Positions 23,918 through 32,714 of a stretch of DNA of 64,000 nt are shown here, piece after piece. Source of the DNA: Flavobacteriales bacterium (GTDB taxonomy: Bacteria; Bacteroidota; Bacteroidia; Flavobacteriales_F; PHOS-HE28); assembly GCA_016715895.1 (NCBI GenBank), contig JADJXH010000003.1, positions 806,001-870,000 of the forward strand. The letters run 5' to 3'. A program made the translations under genes and the position numbers. The notes under the pieces were generated by a model, which worked only from the letters and a program-made list of their open reading frames with translations, searched no databases and was not told the origin of the DNA. Within the stretch, counting starts at the first letter, position 1, and the number at the start of each line of letters is the position of its first letter.

Positions 23918-24954
23918 AACGCTGGATGCTCTGGATCGGATTGATCGCCTTGCTGGCGCTCACCGTGGTGAAACTGGCCCTGAACAAGCGGACGGTGATC
24001 GAACGCGTGTACCGGCACGACAAGCACGCCCCCGTGCATGTAACTGTTGAAGCCGTGCTGGCAGGGAGAGGTGGGCAAGGGCCGCGATATGGCGGCACCA
24101 TTGTGCCGGTGCGCGAAGGACGCGTAATGGCCGAGGTGCCAGGTCGCGTGCTACACGTTGCCGTCCGCGAGGGTCAGCAGGTGCGCAAGGGCGACCTGCT
24201 CGCACAGCTCGACGGTGAATTGCTGCGCCTACAGCAAGAAGCGGCACTGGTCCAGGTGGCGGCGCTTGAAAAGGACCTAGCGCGCTATCGCGTGCTCACC
24301 GCCGCTGATGCGGTGCAAGGAGTTCAGCTGGAGAAGACCGAACAGGCCCTGCACAGTGCGCGCATCCAACTGGCAAACGTTACCGAGCAGCTCCAACGCA
24401 CCACCATCCGCGCGCCCTTCGATGGCGAGGTGACCCAACTGTTGGTGCAGGAGGGTTCGGTGGTGGCGCCGTCCATGCCCGTGGCCACGCTCAGTGACCC
24501 GCGCGAGTTGGAGGTGCTGCTCCACGTCAACGAGAAGGATGTCGCCCAGTTCCAGCATGGACAGACCGTGCAGGTGACCATGGGTGATCGGTCCACACCA
24601 TTCACCGGTACGGTACACAGCATCGGCCGGCGAGGCGATGTGGCGAACCGTTTCCCCGTGCGCATCGCACTGTCGGCCGACACCCGCATCGTGGCCGGGA
24701 TGTCCACAACGGTGATACTGCCCAACTCCACAACAGTTGATCAGGTTACCATTCCGGCCCGTGCTCTTTTGGGCTCCGCCATCGAACCGGAGGTGTATGT
24801 GGTGCGCGACAGTGTGGCCCGCCGCATGCCCATTGCGGTGGCCACCGCCGGCGATGGAAGGATGATCGTGCAGCGGGGGCTTACGGCAGGCGACCTCGTT
24901 GTGACCAGCGGTGCCGTGAGCCTGCACGATGGCGCCCGTGTGACCTACCGATGA
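23914..24954 (+). CDS. RND efflux periplasmic adaptor (MFP) subunit
   Basis: A 346-aa membrane fusion protein with one N-terminal anchor, a biotinyl-lipoyl-like hairpin (GRVMAEVPGRVLHVAVREGQ, then GDLLAQLDGELL), a coiled-coil hairpin around residues 110-160 and a second lipoyl half (TTIRAPFDGEVTQLLVQEGS). Beta-barrel and membrane-proximal domains follow. It links the RND pump to the TolC-family channel. It overlaps the TolC gene by four bases and precedes the permease by 22 bases. Confidence 0.88.
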   Translation: MKRWMLWIGLIALLALTVVKLALNKRTVIERVYRHDKHAPVHVTVEAVLAGRGGQGPRYGGTIVPVREGRVMAEVPGRVLHVAVREGQQVRKGDLLAQLDGELLRLQQEAALVQVAALEKDLARYRVLTAADAVQGVQLEKTEQALHSARIQLANVTEQLQRTTIRAPFDGEVTQLLVQEGSVVAPSMPVATLSDPRELEVLLHVNEKDVAQFQHGQTVQVTMGDRSTPFTGTVHSIGRRGDVANRFPVRIALSADTRIVAGMSTTVILPNSTTVDQVTIPARALLGSAIEPEVYVVRDSVARRMPIAVATAGDGRMIVQRGLTAGDLVVTSGAVSLHDGARVTYR

Positions 24955-24976
24955 ACAACGCGCATCCCGCAAGGCC

Positions 24977-27900
24977 ATGAACCTTACCCGCATCGCCATC
25001 GAGCGCCCGTCGCTCATCATCGTCCTCTTTGGTGTGCTCTTCCTCGGCGGCATCGTGGCCTACAAGGGCCTGGGCGTGGAAATGATGCCCGACTTCAGCC
25101 AGCCGGTGATCACCATCCGCACCATGTACCCGGGGGCCGCGCCCGAGGAAGTGGCCAACAGCGTGACCCGGCCGGTGGAGGATGCTCTGAGCGCCTTGGA
25201 ACGGGTGGACTTCATCAGCAGCCGATCCCTGGCCAACGCCTCCATAGTCATTGTCAACTTCAAGTACGGCGCCGACCTGGACCTGGCCATGCAGGATGCC
25301 CAACGCCGCATCGACAATATCCGGAAAGACCTCCCCGAAGGCCTTCAGCCACCGGTGATGTCGAAGGTCTCCCCGAACGACCTGCCCATCATGAGCCTCA
25401 GTGTGCTCAGCGACAGGTCTGCCCCGGAATTCCACCAGCACCTGGTGGACCAGCTGCTGCCCCGTATCCAGCAACTGAAGGGCGTGGCGGAGATCACCCT
25501 GTTGGGCGGTGAACAGCGCGAGGTGCAAGTAAAGGTTGACCAGGAACGCCTGTTGTTGCACAAGGTGGCTCTGCCGCAGGTGAGCGAGGCCATTCTTCGC
25601 GCCGGGCGGGAAGTGCCGGCAGGTGCTGTGCGCACCACGGATGGACAGCTCACCGTGAAGCTCGCTGGCAAGCTGCACACTGTGCAGGATGTGGAGGAAG
25701 TGGTGATATCCATGCCCGCCCCGGGGTCCGTGGTGCGCGTGAAGGACGTGGCCATGGTGGTGGATGGCGTGGCCGACCCCACTTCGGTGAGCCGCTACAA
25801 CGGTCGTGAAGGCATCGGCCTGCTCATCAAGAAACAGGGCGATGCGAACGCGGTGGACGTGAGCGCCGCCGTGCGCGCGGAACTGGCTCGCATCGAAGCC
25901 GAGGAAGCCGCCTTCGGCACGCGCTTCATCATCGCATCGGACAGCACCGACACCACCATGGAGGCGGTGAACGCCGTGCTCTTCGACCTGGGCCTGGCCA
26001 TCGTGCTCGTCAGCATCGTCATGCTCCTGTTCCTGCGCAGCCTGCGCAACTCGCTCATCGTACTGGTGGCCATCCCGGCCTCGCTCGTGAGCGCATTCGT
26101 GGCCATGGGCCTCTTCGGCTACACACTCAATCTGATGACGCTGCTGGCCATGTCGCTCATCATCGGCATCCTGGTGGATGACAGCATCGTGATCCTGGAG
26201 AACATCCAGCGCTACCTGGACAAGGGTCTGGATAAGCGCCAGGCCGCACTCATCGGCCGCGCGGAGATCGGCTTCTCGGCCTTGTCCATCACCCTCGTGG
26301 ATGTGGTGGTCTTTCTCCCCATCATCTTCGTGCAGGTCTTCGTGGCCGACCTGCTCAAGCAGTTCAGCGTGGTGGTGGTGGTCTCCACCCTTATGAGCCT
26401 CTTCGTCAGTTTCACGCTCACTCCATGGCTGGCCTCGCGCATGGGCCAGCGCGAGGACCTGAAGCCCACCACCAGTTGGGCCCGCGCCCTGCTCCGCTTC
26501 GAGCATGGCCTGGACCAACTGAACGAATGGTATGCCCGTCAGCTCCGCTGGGTGTTGACGCACCGGGCCGCCTTCCTTGGCATCGTGCTGCTACTATTCG
26601 CGGCCATGGGAGCCATCATCAAGCAAGGCATCATGACCAAGGAGCTCATCGCCACCGGCGACCAAGGCATCTTCCGCCTCACCTTGGAATACGACAAACA
26701 AGTGCCTTTGCAGGAGAACAACCTGCGCAGCCGCGCGCTGGAGGAGCATATGTTGCAACGGCCCGAGGTGGCCAATGTCTTCAGCAACGTAGGTGGCCCC
26801 AGCACCGGCATCGGCAGCATGGGCGTGGGTGCCGAATACCGCAGTGAGCTCACCATCGACCTGGTGCCTAAGGCCCAGCGCGACGGCCGCAGTACCGAAG
26901 CCACCATGATGATGCTTCGCGAAGATCTGCTTCAGCACTTCCCTGGTGTGGACATCACGATGGCCACCATCGGCCTGGTGCCGCGCAGCGCCCCGGTGGA
27001 GATCACCCTGAGCGGCGCTAACAGGGACCTGGTGATGCGCACGGCCCACATCCTGAAGGACACCCTCGCTGGCATACCCGGCGCCAACAACGTGCGCCTG
27101 AGCATCGAAAGCGGCGCTCCTGAGCTGCAGGTACACCTGGACCGCGACCGCATGGCGCAGCTAGGCCTTGGCACCGCTGCCGTGGGCGCCACCCTGCGCA
27201 ATGCCCTCGCCGGCAACGATGATGCGCGCCTCTTCCAGGATGGCACTGAGTACCCCATCCGCGTTCGCGTGGACGACATTCAACGGCGCGATGCGCAGGA
27301 CATGGAGCGCCTCCTCTTCGTGAACGCGGCCGGTATGCCCGTGCGGCTGGCGCAGTTCGCCACCGTGGAACGTCACGAACCGCCTGCCATGGTGGAGCGC
27401 CTGGACCGCATGAGCGCCGTGACCCTCACCGCCGATGCCCTGGGTCGAGGTTCGGGCAGCGTGGCCGATGATGTGGTGGCCTACCTGGGCAACAATCCCT
27501 TGCCCGAAGAGGTGCGCCTCACCTGGGGCAGCGATGTGAAGCGGCAGAACGACAGCTTCGGCGCACTGGGCGGCGCACTGCTCATCTCCTTCATCCTCGT
27601 CTACCTAGTGATGGTGGCCCTCTATGACAGCTTCCTCTACCCTTTCGTGGTGCTCTTCAGCATCCCCGTGGCCGTCATCGGTGCCTTCCTCGCGCTCAAT
27701 CTCAGCCTGTCTTCGCTCAGCCTGTTCACGCTGCTGGGGCTCATCATGCTGCTGGGCCTGGTGGCCAAGAACGCCATCCTCATCGTGGACCGTACCAACC
27801 AGCTGAAGGCCGAGGGCATGCACTACGTGGAAGCGCTGGTGGAGGCCGGCCGCACCCGCCTGCGCCCCATCCTCATGACCACCATCGCCATGGTCTTCGG

Positions 27901-28102
27901 AATGCTGCCCATCGCACTGGCCACCGGCACCGGCAGCGAATGGAAGAACGGCCTGGCCTGGGTCATCATCGGCGGCCTCACCAGCAGCATGCTGCTCACC
28001 GTGTACCTGGTTCCGGTGATGTACCACCTGCTGGAAGGAGCGAAGAACACCGTGGCAGGCTGGCGCATCGCCTCATCGAACAGGTCGGCAGCCGCCCCCT
28101 GA
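24977..28102 (+). CDS. RND family efflux permease (AcrB/HAE1-like)
   Basis: A 1041-aa proton-driven inner-membrane transporter. The N-terminal TM1 (IAIERPSLIIVLFGVLFLGG) and porter-domain motif GVEMMPDFSQPVITI are standard. The TM4 segment contains MSLIIGILVDDSIVILENIQR, whose acidic pair resembles the proton-relay residues. The C-terminal half repeats the layout with LGLVAKNAILIVDRTNQL and LRPILMTTIAMVFGMLPIAL. It is the pump of the tetR-linked operon. The substrate class (drug or metal) is unclear; it lacks obvious CusA-type methionine clusters but has a His-rich lipoprotein partner gene. Confidence 0.9.
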   Translation: MNLTRIAIERPSLIIVLFGVLFLGGIVAYKGLGVEMMPDFSQPVITIRTMYPGAAPEEVANSVTRPVEDALSALERVDFISSRSLANASIVIVNFKYGADLDLAMQDAQRRIDNIRKDLPEGLQPPVMSKVSPNDLPIMSLSVLSDRSAPEFHQHLVDQLLPRIQQLKGVAEITLLGGEQREVQVKVDQERLLLHKVALPQVSEAILRAGREVPAGAVRTTDGQLTVKLAGKLHTVQDVEEVVISMPAPGSVVRVKDVAMVVDGVADPTSVSRYNGREGIGLLIKKQGDANAVDVSAAVRAELARIEAEEAAFGTRFIIASDSTDTTMEAVNAVLFDLGLAIVLVSIVMLLFLRSLRNSLIVLVAIPASLVSAFVAMGLFGYTLNLMTLLAMSLIIGILVDDSIVILENIQRYLDKGLDKRQAALIGRAEIGFSALSITLVDVVVFLPIIFVQVFVADLLKQFSVVVVVSTLMSLFVSFTLTPWLASRMGQREDLKPTTSWARALLRFEHGLDQLNEWYARQLRWVLTHRAAFLGIVLLLFAAMGAIIKQGIMTKELIATGDQGIFRLTLEYDKQVPLQENNLRSRALEEHMLQRPEVANVFSNVGGPSTGIGSMGVGAEYRSELTIDLVPKAQRDGRSTEATMMMLREDLLQHFPGVDITMATIGLVPRSAPVEITLSGANRDLVMRTAHILKDTLAGIPGANNVRLSIESGAPELQVHLDRDRMAQLGLGTAAVGATLRNALAGNDDARLFQDGTEYPIRVRVDDIQRRDAQDMERLLFVNAAGMPVRLAQFATVERHEPPAMVERLDRMSAVTLTADALGRGSGSVADDVVAYLGNNPLPEEVRLTWGSDVKRQNDSFGALGGALLISFILVYLVMVALYDSFLYPFVVLFSIPVAVIGAFLALNLSLSSLSLFTLLGLIMLLGLVAKNAILIVDRTNQLKAEGMHYVEALVEAGRTRLRPILMTTIAMVFGMLPIALATGTGSEWKNGLAWVIIGGLTSSMLLTVYLVPVMYHLLEGAKNTVAGWRIASSNRSAAAP

Positions 28103-28139
28103 ACAACGATCGATCATCGAACAACAACACCTCAAGACC

Positions 28140-28871
28140 ATGTCCACCACTACGACGAACCCCACCCTGCGCGCCGCGATCAAATTCCGCCACCTGTCCG
28201 ATGCCATCCGAAGCGATCGGGCCATGATCGACCAGGCCCGGGAACGCATGGCCGGGAAACTGAAGCAGGCGGAAGAACTCGCCGCGCTCCATGGGGATGC
28301 CGCCTTCCGCGCGGCGTTCGACGCACAGCTCCAGCTGCTCCGCCTTCCACAGCAGCAGGTCATGGACCTGTTGAAGAATGCTGCGGATCTCCTCATGGAC
28401 GGCGCTTCACCCGAGGTGAACTGGCCGTTGATGCAGGAACAGCTCCAACTGGTCTCCACACACTTCAGGGACATGGCCTCGCTCCCCCTTGGCGCCGCTG
28501 ACAGTGCCGAACAAGGCGATTGGCATACCCTGTGGCAGGTGATGGCAGCTGATCTGGAGGCGATCCGCGGCATCTGCACTGCCGCTTACTTCAAAGCGCA
28601 TCTCCTCGCCGAGCTGGGTGCCGCAAAGGCGGACGAGCTCACCGCCACCATCCTCAAATACATCCCCCACAAGTACTCCATCGCCGAGGCCGAACGCTAC
28701 GAGCGCGACTACCTCGAAGCCATGCAGGCCATCAAGGAGGAAGCCGGCAAGCAGGCGAACCTTTGGGACCGTGTGCTCAACGTTATCGCAGGAGCCATTC
28801 CCTTCGAGCAGTCGCCTGCCGAACGTGTGATGATGCAGCGCTGGGTGAATGGCGAGAAAGGCGAGCTGTGA
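28140..28871 (+). CDS. Helical protein of unknown function
   Basis: A 243-aa mostly alpha-helical, charged protein without signal peptide or membrane segment. Heptad-like runs occur at residues 25-60 and 175-205. No family is recognised. It follows the RND permease by 37 bases on the same strand and is the last gene before the intact tryptophanase (convergent), so it marks the right edge of the efflux island. Function not assigned. Confidence 0.65.
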   Translation: MSTTTTNPTLRAAIKFRHLSDAIRSDRAMIDQARERMAGKLKQAEELAALHGDAAFRAAFDAQLQLLRLPQQQVMDLLKNAADLLMDGASPEVNWPLMQEQLQLVSTHFRDMASLPLGAADSAEQGDWHTLWQVMAADLEAIRGICTAAYFKAHLLAELGAAKADELTATILKYIPHKYSIAEAERYERDYLEAMQAIKEEAGKQANLWDRVLNVIAGAIPFEQSPAERVMMQRWVNGEKGEL

Positions 28872-28892
28872 CCCGAAGGGGACCAAGGCGCG

Positions 28893-30266
28893 CTATATCT
28901 CCTCGAAATGCGCCGTGAAGTGCCGTAGGAAACGCGGCTCCTTGATGATGCGGTAGCCGCGCACCTGCTCGCGGGTGCGCATGATCTCCTCGAAGGTCTC
29001 GGCCACGTATTCCATGTGGCTCTGGGTGTATACGCGGCGCGGAATGGCCAGGCGCACCAGTTCCATGGGCGAGGGCTTCAGTGAACCATCGGGCAGATAG
29101 GTGCCGAACATGACCGAGCCGATCTCCACGCTGCGGATGCCGCCCAGCCGGTAGAGCTCGCACACGAGCGCCTGGCCAGGGTACTGTTCCGGCGGGATGT
29201 GCGGGTAGAGCGCTTTGGCATCGATGTACACCGCGTGGCCCCCGACGGGACGCATCAGCGGAACGCCCAGTTCATGCAGCTGGCGGCCCACGAAGGTGGT
29301 GCTCTTGATGCGGTAGTCCAGGTAGTGGGGATCGAAGACCTCCTGCAGGCCGATGGCGATGGCCTCCATGTCGCGCCCGCTGAGGCCGCCGTAGGTGGTG
29401 AAGCCCTCGGTGATGATGAGCAGGTTAATGCAGGCCTCGGCCAGCGCCGCATCACGCAGGGCGAGGAAGCCGCCCATGTTCACGAGGGCATCCTTCTTGG
29501 CGCTCATGATGGCCCCATCGGCCAGGGCGAACAGGCGTTGCGCGATCTGGCGGTAGGTAAGCCCCTCCATGCCCTCCTCGCGGTCCTTGATGAACCAACT
29601 GTTCTCCGCGATGCGGCAGCAGTCCAGCAGGAAGGGCACCCCATGGCGCTTGCAGATGGCGGCCACGCCCTCGGCATTGGCCTTGCTCACCGGTTGTCCG
29701 CCGCCGCTGTTGTTGGTGACGGTGAGGATGACGGCGCCGACATGGCCCTTGTGCTCCTTGAGCAGGTGGTCCAGCTGAGCCACGTCCATGTTGCCCTTGA
29801 AGGGGTGCATGAGCGCGGGGTCGCGTCCTTCGGCGATGGGGATGTCGATGGCGGTAGCGCCGGTGAACTCGATGTTGGCGCGGGTGGTGTCGAAGTGGGT
29901 GTTGCTGATGAAGACCTTGCCCGGACCGCCCAGATGGCCGTAAAGGATGCGCTCGGCGGCGCGGCCCTGGTGGGTGGGCAGCACGTGCTCCATGCCGGTG
30001 AGGTCCTGCACCTCGGCGAGCATGCGTTCCCAGCTGCGCGAACCGGCGTAGGCCTCGTCGCCCTCCATCATGCCGGCCCATTGGTGCGCGCTCATGGCGC
30101 TGGTCCCGCTGTCGGTCATCAGGTCGATGATGACATCGCGCGAGCGGAGCAGGAACGGGTTGTAGTGGGCCTCCTTGAGATACCCCACGCGCTGCTCCTC
30201 GGTGCTGAGACCGATGGGTTCCACGCTCTTGATGCGGAAGGGTTCGATGATGGTGCGGTGCTTCAT
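28893..30266 (-). CDS. tnaA: Tryptophanase
   Basis: A 457-aa PLP enzyme splitting tryptophan into indole, pyruvate and ammonia. Motifs: TDSGTSAMSAHQWAGMM, the phosphate-binding THQGRAAERILYG, TNNSGGGQPVS, FLLDCCRIAENSWFI with the PLP-contacting residues, and MSAKKDALVNMGGF with the Schiff-base Lys. The start at 30266 (MKHRTII) fits the family; the ORF extends 14 codons further. It has two upstream control sites: GGACA-N4-TGTCC at 30302 and a Crp/Fnr-type palindrome at 30336. A decayed copy of its 3' third lies at 20199. A second lyase of the family is at 51248. Confidence 0.92.
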   Translation of the reverse strand: MKHRTIIEPFRIKSVEPIGLSTEEQRVGYLKEAHYNPFLLRSRDVIIDLMTDSGTSAMSAHQWAGMMEGDEAYAGSRSWERMLAEVQDLTGMEHVLPTHQGRAAERILYGHLGGPGKVFISNTHFDTTRANIEFTGATAIDIPIAEGRDPALMHPFKGNMDVAQLDHLLKEHKGHVGAVILTVTNNSGGGQPVSKANAEGVAAICKRHGVPFLLDCCRIAENSWFIKDREEGMEGLTYRQIAQRLFALADGAIMSAKKDALVNMGGFLALRDAALAEACINLLIITEGFTTYGGLSGRDMEAIAIGLQEVFDPHYLDYRIKSTTFVGRQLHELGVPLMRPVGGHAVYIDAKALYPHIPPEQYPGQALVCELYRLGGIRSVEIGSVMFGTYLPDGSLKPSPMELVRLAIPRRVYTQSHMEYVAETFEEIMRTREQVRGYRIIKEPRFLRHFTAHFEEI

Positions 30267-30301
30267 GGGCGGATGTCCGGGCCGGGAGGTACGGACCGTA
30301 G

Positions 30302-30317
30302 CGGACAAAACTGTCCG
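30302..30317. promoter_or_regulatory. GGACA-N4-TGTCC operator at the tryptophanase promoter
   Basis: CGGACA-AAAC-TGTCCG, perfect arms. On the minus strand it contains the -7-like element CAGTTTTG (30313-30306), so a bound protein would cover the promoter. Confidence 0.65.
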
Positions 30318-30335
30318 TTGTTTGCGGCACCTCGC

Positions 30336-30349
30336 ATGACGAGCATCAC
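30336..30349. promoter_or_regulatory. Crp/Fnr-type site at the tryptophanase promoter
   Basis: ATGAC-GAGC-ATCAC. The centre (30342.5) is 29.5 bp from the -7-like element at 30313-30306, suiting a class II activator site near -42. Confidence 0.62.
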
Positions 30350-30436
30350 CCCACCAAGGACCAGGGGGCGGAACTGACGCTGCTCACCTTTGGCGAACAG
30401 GGCGGCCATGTACTTTCGCGCGCCGATCGTCCCCTC

Positions 30437-30871
30437 ATGTTCTCCAAGGCCTGTGAATACGGCATCCGCGCCGCCATGTGCATCGCCTCCTGCGGCCGCA
30501 TGGGCGAGCGGCTGGGGTTGCATGAAGTGGCGGAACGCACCGGGTCACCGGAGGCCTTCACGGCCAAGGTGCTCCGAAAGATGGTGGAGGGCGGGCTGAT
30601 CGATTCGCAGCGCGGGCCCAACGGCGGCTTCCTCATCACCCCCGACCAGGCGAAGAGGATCCGCCTCAGCCGCATCGTGGACCTCATCGACGGCGACTCC
30701 GTCTACAAGGGCTGCGGCCTGGGCCTTGATGCCTGCGATGCCCGCAAGCCCTGCCCGCTGCACGACCAGTTCGCCAAGGTGCGCGCCGACCTGCGCCGCA
30801 TGCTGGAGGGCACCACCCTGCACGACGTGGTGGACGGAGTCCCTCTTGATAAGATCATCCTGAAGCGCTGA
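30437..30871 (+). CDS. Rrf2 family transcriptional regulator (copy 2)
   Basis: A 144-aa paralogue of the regulator at 7329-7763. It shares MFSKACEYGIRAA, the winged helix (SPEAFTAKVLRKMVEGGLI, RGPNGGFLIT) and a three-cysteine loop (KGCGLGLDACDARKPC) expected to hold an Fe-S cluster. A -7 element TACTTTCG lies at 30411-30418. A TGAC-GCTG-CTCA sequence (30375-30386) sits about 30.5 bp upstream of it, one base off a full Crp/Fnr-type site. It lies between two genes that carry the GGACA-N4-TGTCC operator (tnaA and fixN), which makes it a good candidate binder. Confidence 0.88.
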   Translation: MFSKACEYGIRAAMCIASCGRMGERLGLHEVAERTGSPEAFTAKVLRKMVEGGLIDSQRGPNGGFLITPDQAKRIRLSRIVDLIDGDSVYKGCGLGLDACDARKPCPLHDQFAKVRADLRRMLEGTTLHDVVDGVPLDKIILKR

Positions 30872-30948
30872 GCCGGCCTCCCGGTGGGAGCACCGGCATC
30901 CGAGCACGGTCTATTTATCGACCTTTTTATCTGTTTTTTCTGTTTTAT

Positions 30949-30962
30949 GGATACTTTTGTCC
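30949..30962 (+). promoter_or_regulatory. GGACA-N4-TGTCC-type operator and -7 element of the cbb3 oxidase operon
   Basis: GGATA-CTTT-TGTCC contains a perfect -7 element TACTTTTG (30952-30959). It lies 44 bases before the fixN ATG, after an AT-rich stretch. No Crp/Fnr-type palindrome is seen at the -42 position here. Confidence 0.6.
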
Positions 30963-31006
30963 AGTTCTAACCCTCAAGCCTCCCTCCCCGAACCACACCT
31001 GACGTC

Positions 31007-32710
31007 ATGCACGAGCGCACGTTCCCGTTCCGGTCCAAGGCCATGCCGCTGGCGGTGAGCATGGCCATGATCGCTCCCACGCCGCTCCTTGCACAAAGCG
31101 GCACCGCCGGCTGGCTCTCCAGCCCGGGGGTGGTGGGCACCCTGGTTCTGCTGGGCATCGTGCTCCTGGTGGCCGCCCTGGTGGTGAGCGCGAAGGTGGA
31201 CCGGTTGCTGCGTTCACTTCGCCGCAAGGGTGCCGGGGACGGCGCGATGGCCCGGCTCGGCGAGCGCGGCCTGGTGAGCACCTACAGCAACGAACCCGAC
31301 AACCCCCTGGTGGATGAGAAGAAGCCCCAGGAGATGGTGATGGAGGTGCAGCCCGGACTGCGCCGGATGATCGTGTGGTACCTGGGCTGTGCGGTGAGCT
31401 GGCTGGTGATCGGCACCCTGATCGGCCAGTACGTGGGCATGAAGTTCGTGTGGCCCGACATGGACCAGCAGTCCTGGCTGTCTTTCGGCCGTCTGCGACC
31501 GGTGCACACCAACACCGTGTTCTGGGGTTGGGCCTCGCTGGCCATGATCGGCCTGGGCTACTTCGTGGTGGCGCGCACCTCGGCCGCCGCCATCCCCAGC
31601 CTGCGCCGCGGCTGGCGCGCGCTGGGCTGGATGAACCTGGGCATCCTCTCCGGCAACCTCTTCCTGATGGCCGGCATCAACAACGGCGGCGGCGAGTACC
31701 GCGAGTACATCTGGCCGGCCGTGCTGCCCTTCGCCTGGGGGCTCTTCCTCACCTTCCGCAACTTCTATGGCACGGTGAAGCGCCGCACCATCGGCGAGAT
31801 CTACATCAGCAACTGGTACATGCTGGCCGCGCTCGTCTGGACGCTGGTGCTGGTGACCATCGGCTACCTGCCCTGGTACCAGAACGGCCTGGGCGAGACC
31901 GTGATCCAGGGCTACTACATGCACCAGGGCGTGGGCATGTGGTTCATGACCTTCACCCTCGGCCTGCTCTACTACTACCTGCCCTCGGCCTTCAACCGGC
32001 CCATCTACTCCTACTCCCTCGGCGTGCTGGCCTTCTGGACGCAGATGCTCTTCTACACCCTCATCGGCACGCACCACTTCGTGTTCGCGCCGCTGCCGTG
32101 GTGGCTGCAGACGGTGGCCATCGTGTTCAGCGCGGGCATGTTCATCCCCGTGGTGGCGGGCACCACCAACTTCCTGATGACCATGCGCGGCAGCTGGTCG
32201 GCGATCGGCCGCAGCTACGTGCTGCCCTTCTTTCTGGTGGCCGTGGTCTTCTACTTCGTGGGCAGCACGCAGGGCAGCTTCCAGGCCTTCCGCTTCACCA
32301 ACCACCTCTGGCACTTCACGGACTTCAACGTGGCGCACTCGCACATGACCATGTACGGTATCATCACCTTCGCGCTGTGGGCCTGCATGTACGCCATCGT
32401 GCCGCGGCTCACGGGGCGTGAACCGGCGCAGCTGCTGGTGGGCGCCCACTTCTGGCTGGCCTTCATCGGCCTCTTCGCCTACATGATCAGCATGATGGCC
32501 GGCGGCACGCTGAAAGGCTTGATGTGGCTGGAGGGCCGTCCCTTCATCGATGGGGTGACCGGCTCACGGCCCTACTGGATCTGGCGGGCCATCGGTGGCT
32601 CGCTGATGTTCGTCTCCCACCTCCTCTTCGCGTGGAACTTCATCACCATGGTGCGCCGACCTGCGGCGGACCCGGCAACCACAGCGGCCCCCACCCCCAC
32701 CATCGCCTGA
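31007..32710 (+). CDS. ccoN: cbb3-type cytochrome c oxidase subunit I with N-terminal extension
   Basis: A 567-aa subunit of a high-affinity terminal oxidase. Haem and copper ligands are visible: RPVHTNTVFWGW (low-spin haem His), GYYMHQGVGMWF with the CuB His, TLIGTHHFVF (paired His) and FNVAHSHMTMYG (haem ligands). About 100 residues precede the core: a signal-like segment, one further membrane helix (VVGTLVLLGIVLLVAALVV) and a charged linker, an arrangement reminiscent of a fused CcoS/CcoQ-like element. It starts an operon with ccoO-type cytochrome, two small membrane proteins and a truncated haemoglobin. It is controlled by the GGACA-type operator at 30949. Confidence 0.92.
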   Translation: MHERTFPFRSKAMPLAVSMAMIAPTPLLAQSGTAGWLSSPGVVGTLVLLGIVLLVAALVVSAKVDRLLRSLRRKGAGDGAMARLGERGLVSTYSNEPDNPLVDEKKPQEMVMEVQPGLRRMIVWYLGCAVSWLVIGTLIGQYVGMKFVWPDMDQQSWLSFGRLRPVHTNTVFWGWASLAMIGLGYFVVARTSAAAIPSLRRGWRALGWMNLGILSGNLFLMAGINNGGGEYREYIWPAVLPFAWGLFLTFRNFYGTVKRRTIGEIYISNWYMLAALVWTLVLVTIGYLPWYQNGLGETVIQGYYMHQGVGMWFMTFTLGLLYYYLPSAFNRPIYSYSLGVLAFWTQMLFYTLIGTHHFVFAPLPWWLQTVAIVFSAGMFIPVVAGTTNFLMTMRGSWSAIGRSYVLPFFLVAVVFYFVGSTQGSFQAFRFTNHLWHFTDFNVAHSHMTMYGIITFALWACMYAIVPRLTGREPAQLLVGAHFWLAFIGLFAYMISMMAGGTLKGLMWLEGRPFIDGVTGSRPYWIWRAIGGSLMFVSHLLFAWNFITMVRRPAADPATTAAPTPTIA

Positions 32711-32714
32711 CGCC

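Noticed and set aside
20199..28892. Integrative element with recombinase or insertion sequence
   Set aside because: The tnaA direct repeats suggest rearrangement, but no integrase, transposase or terminal inverted repeats are visible.
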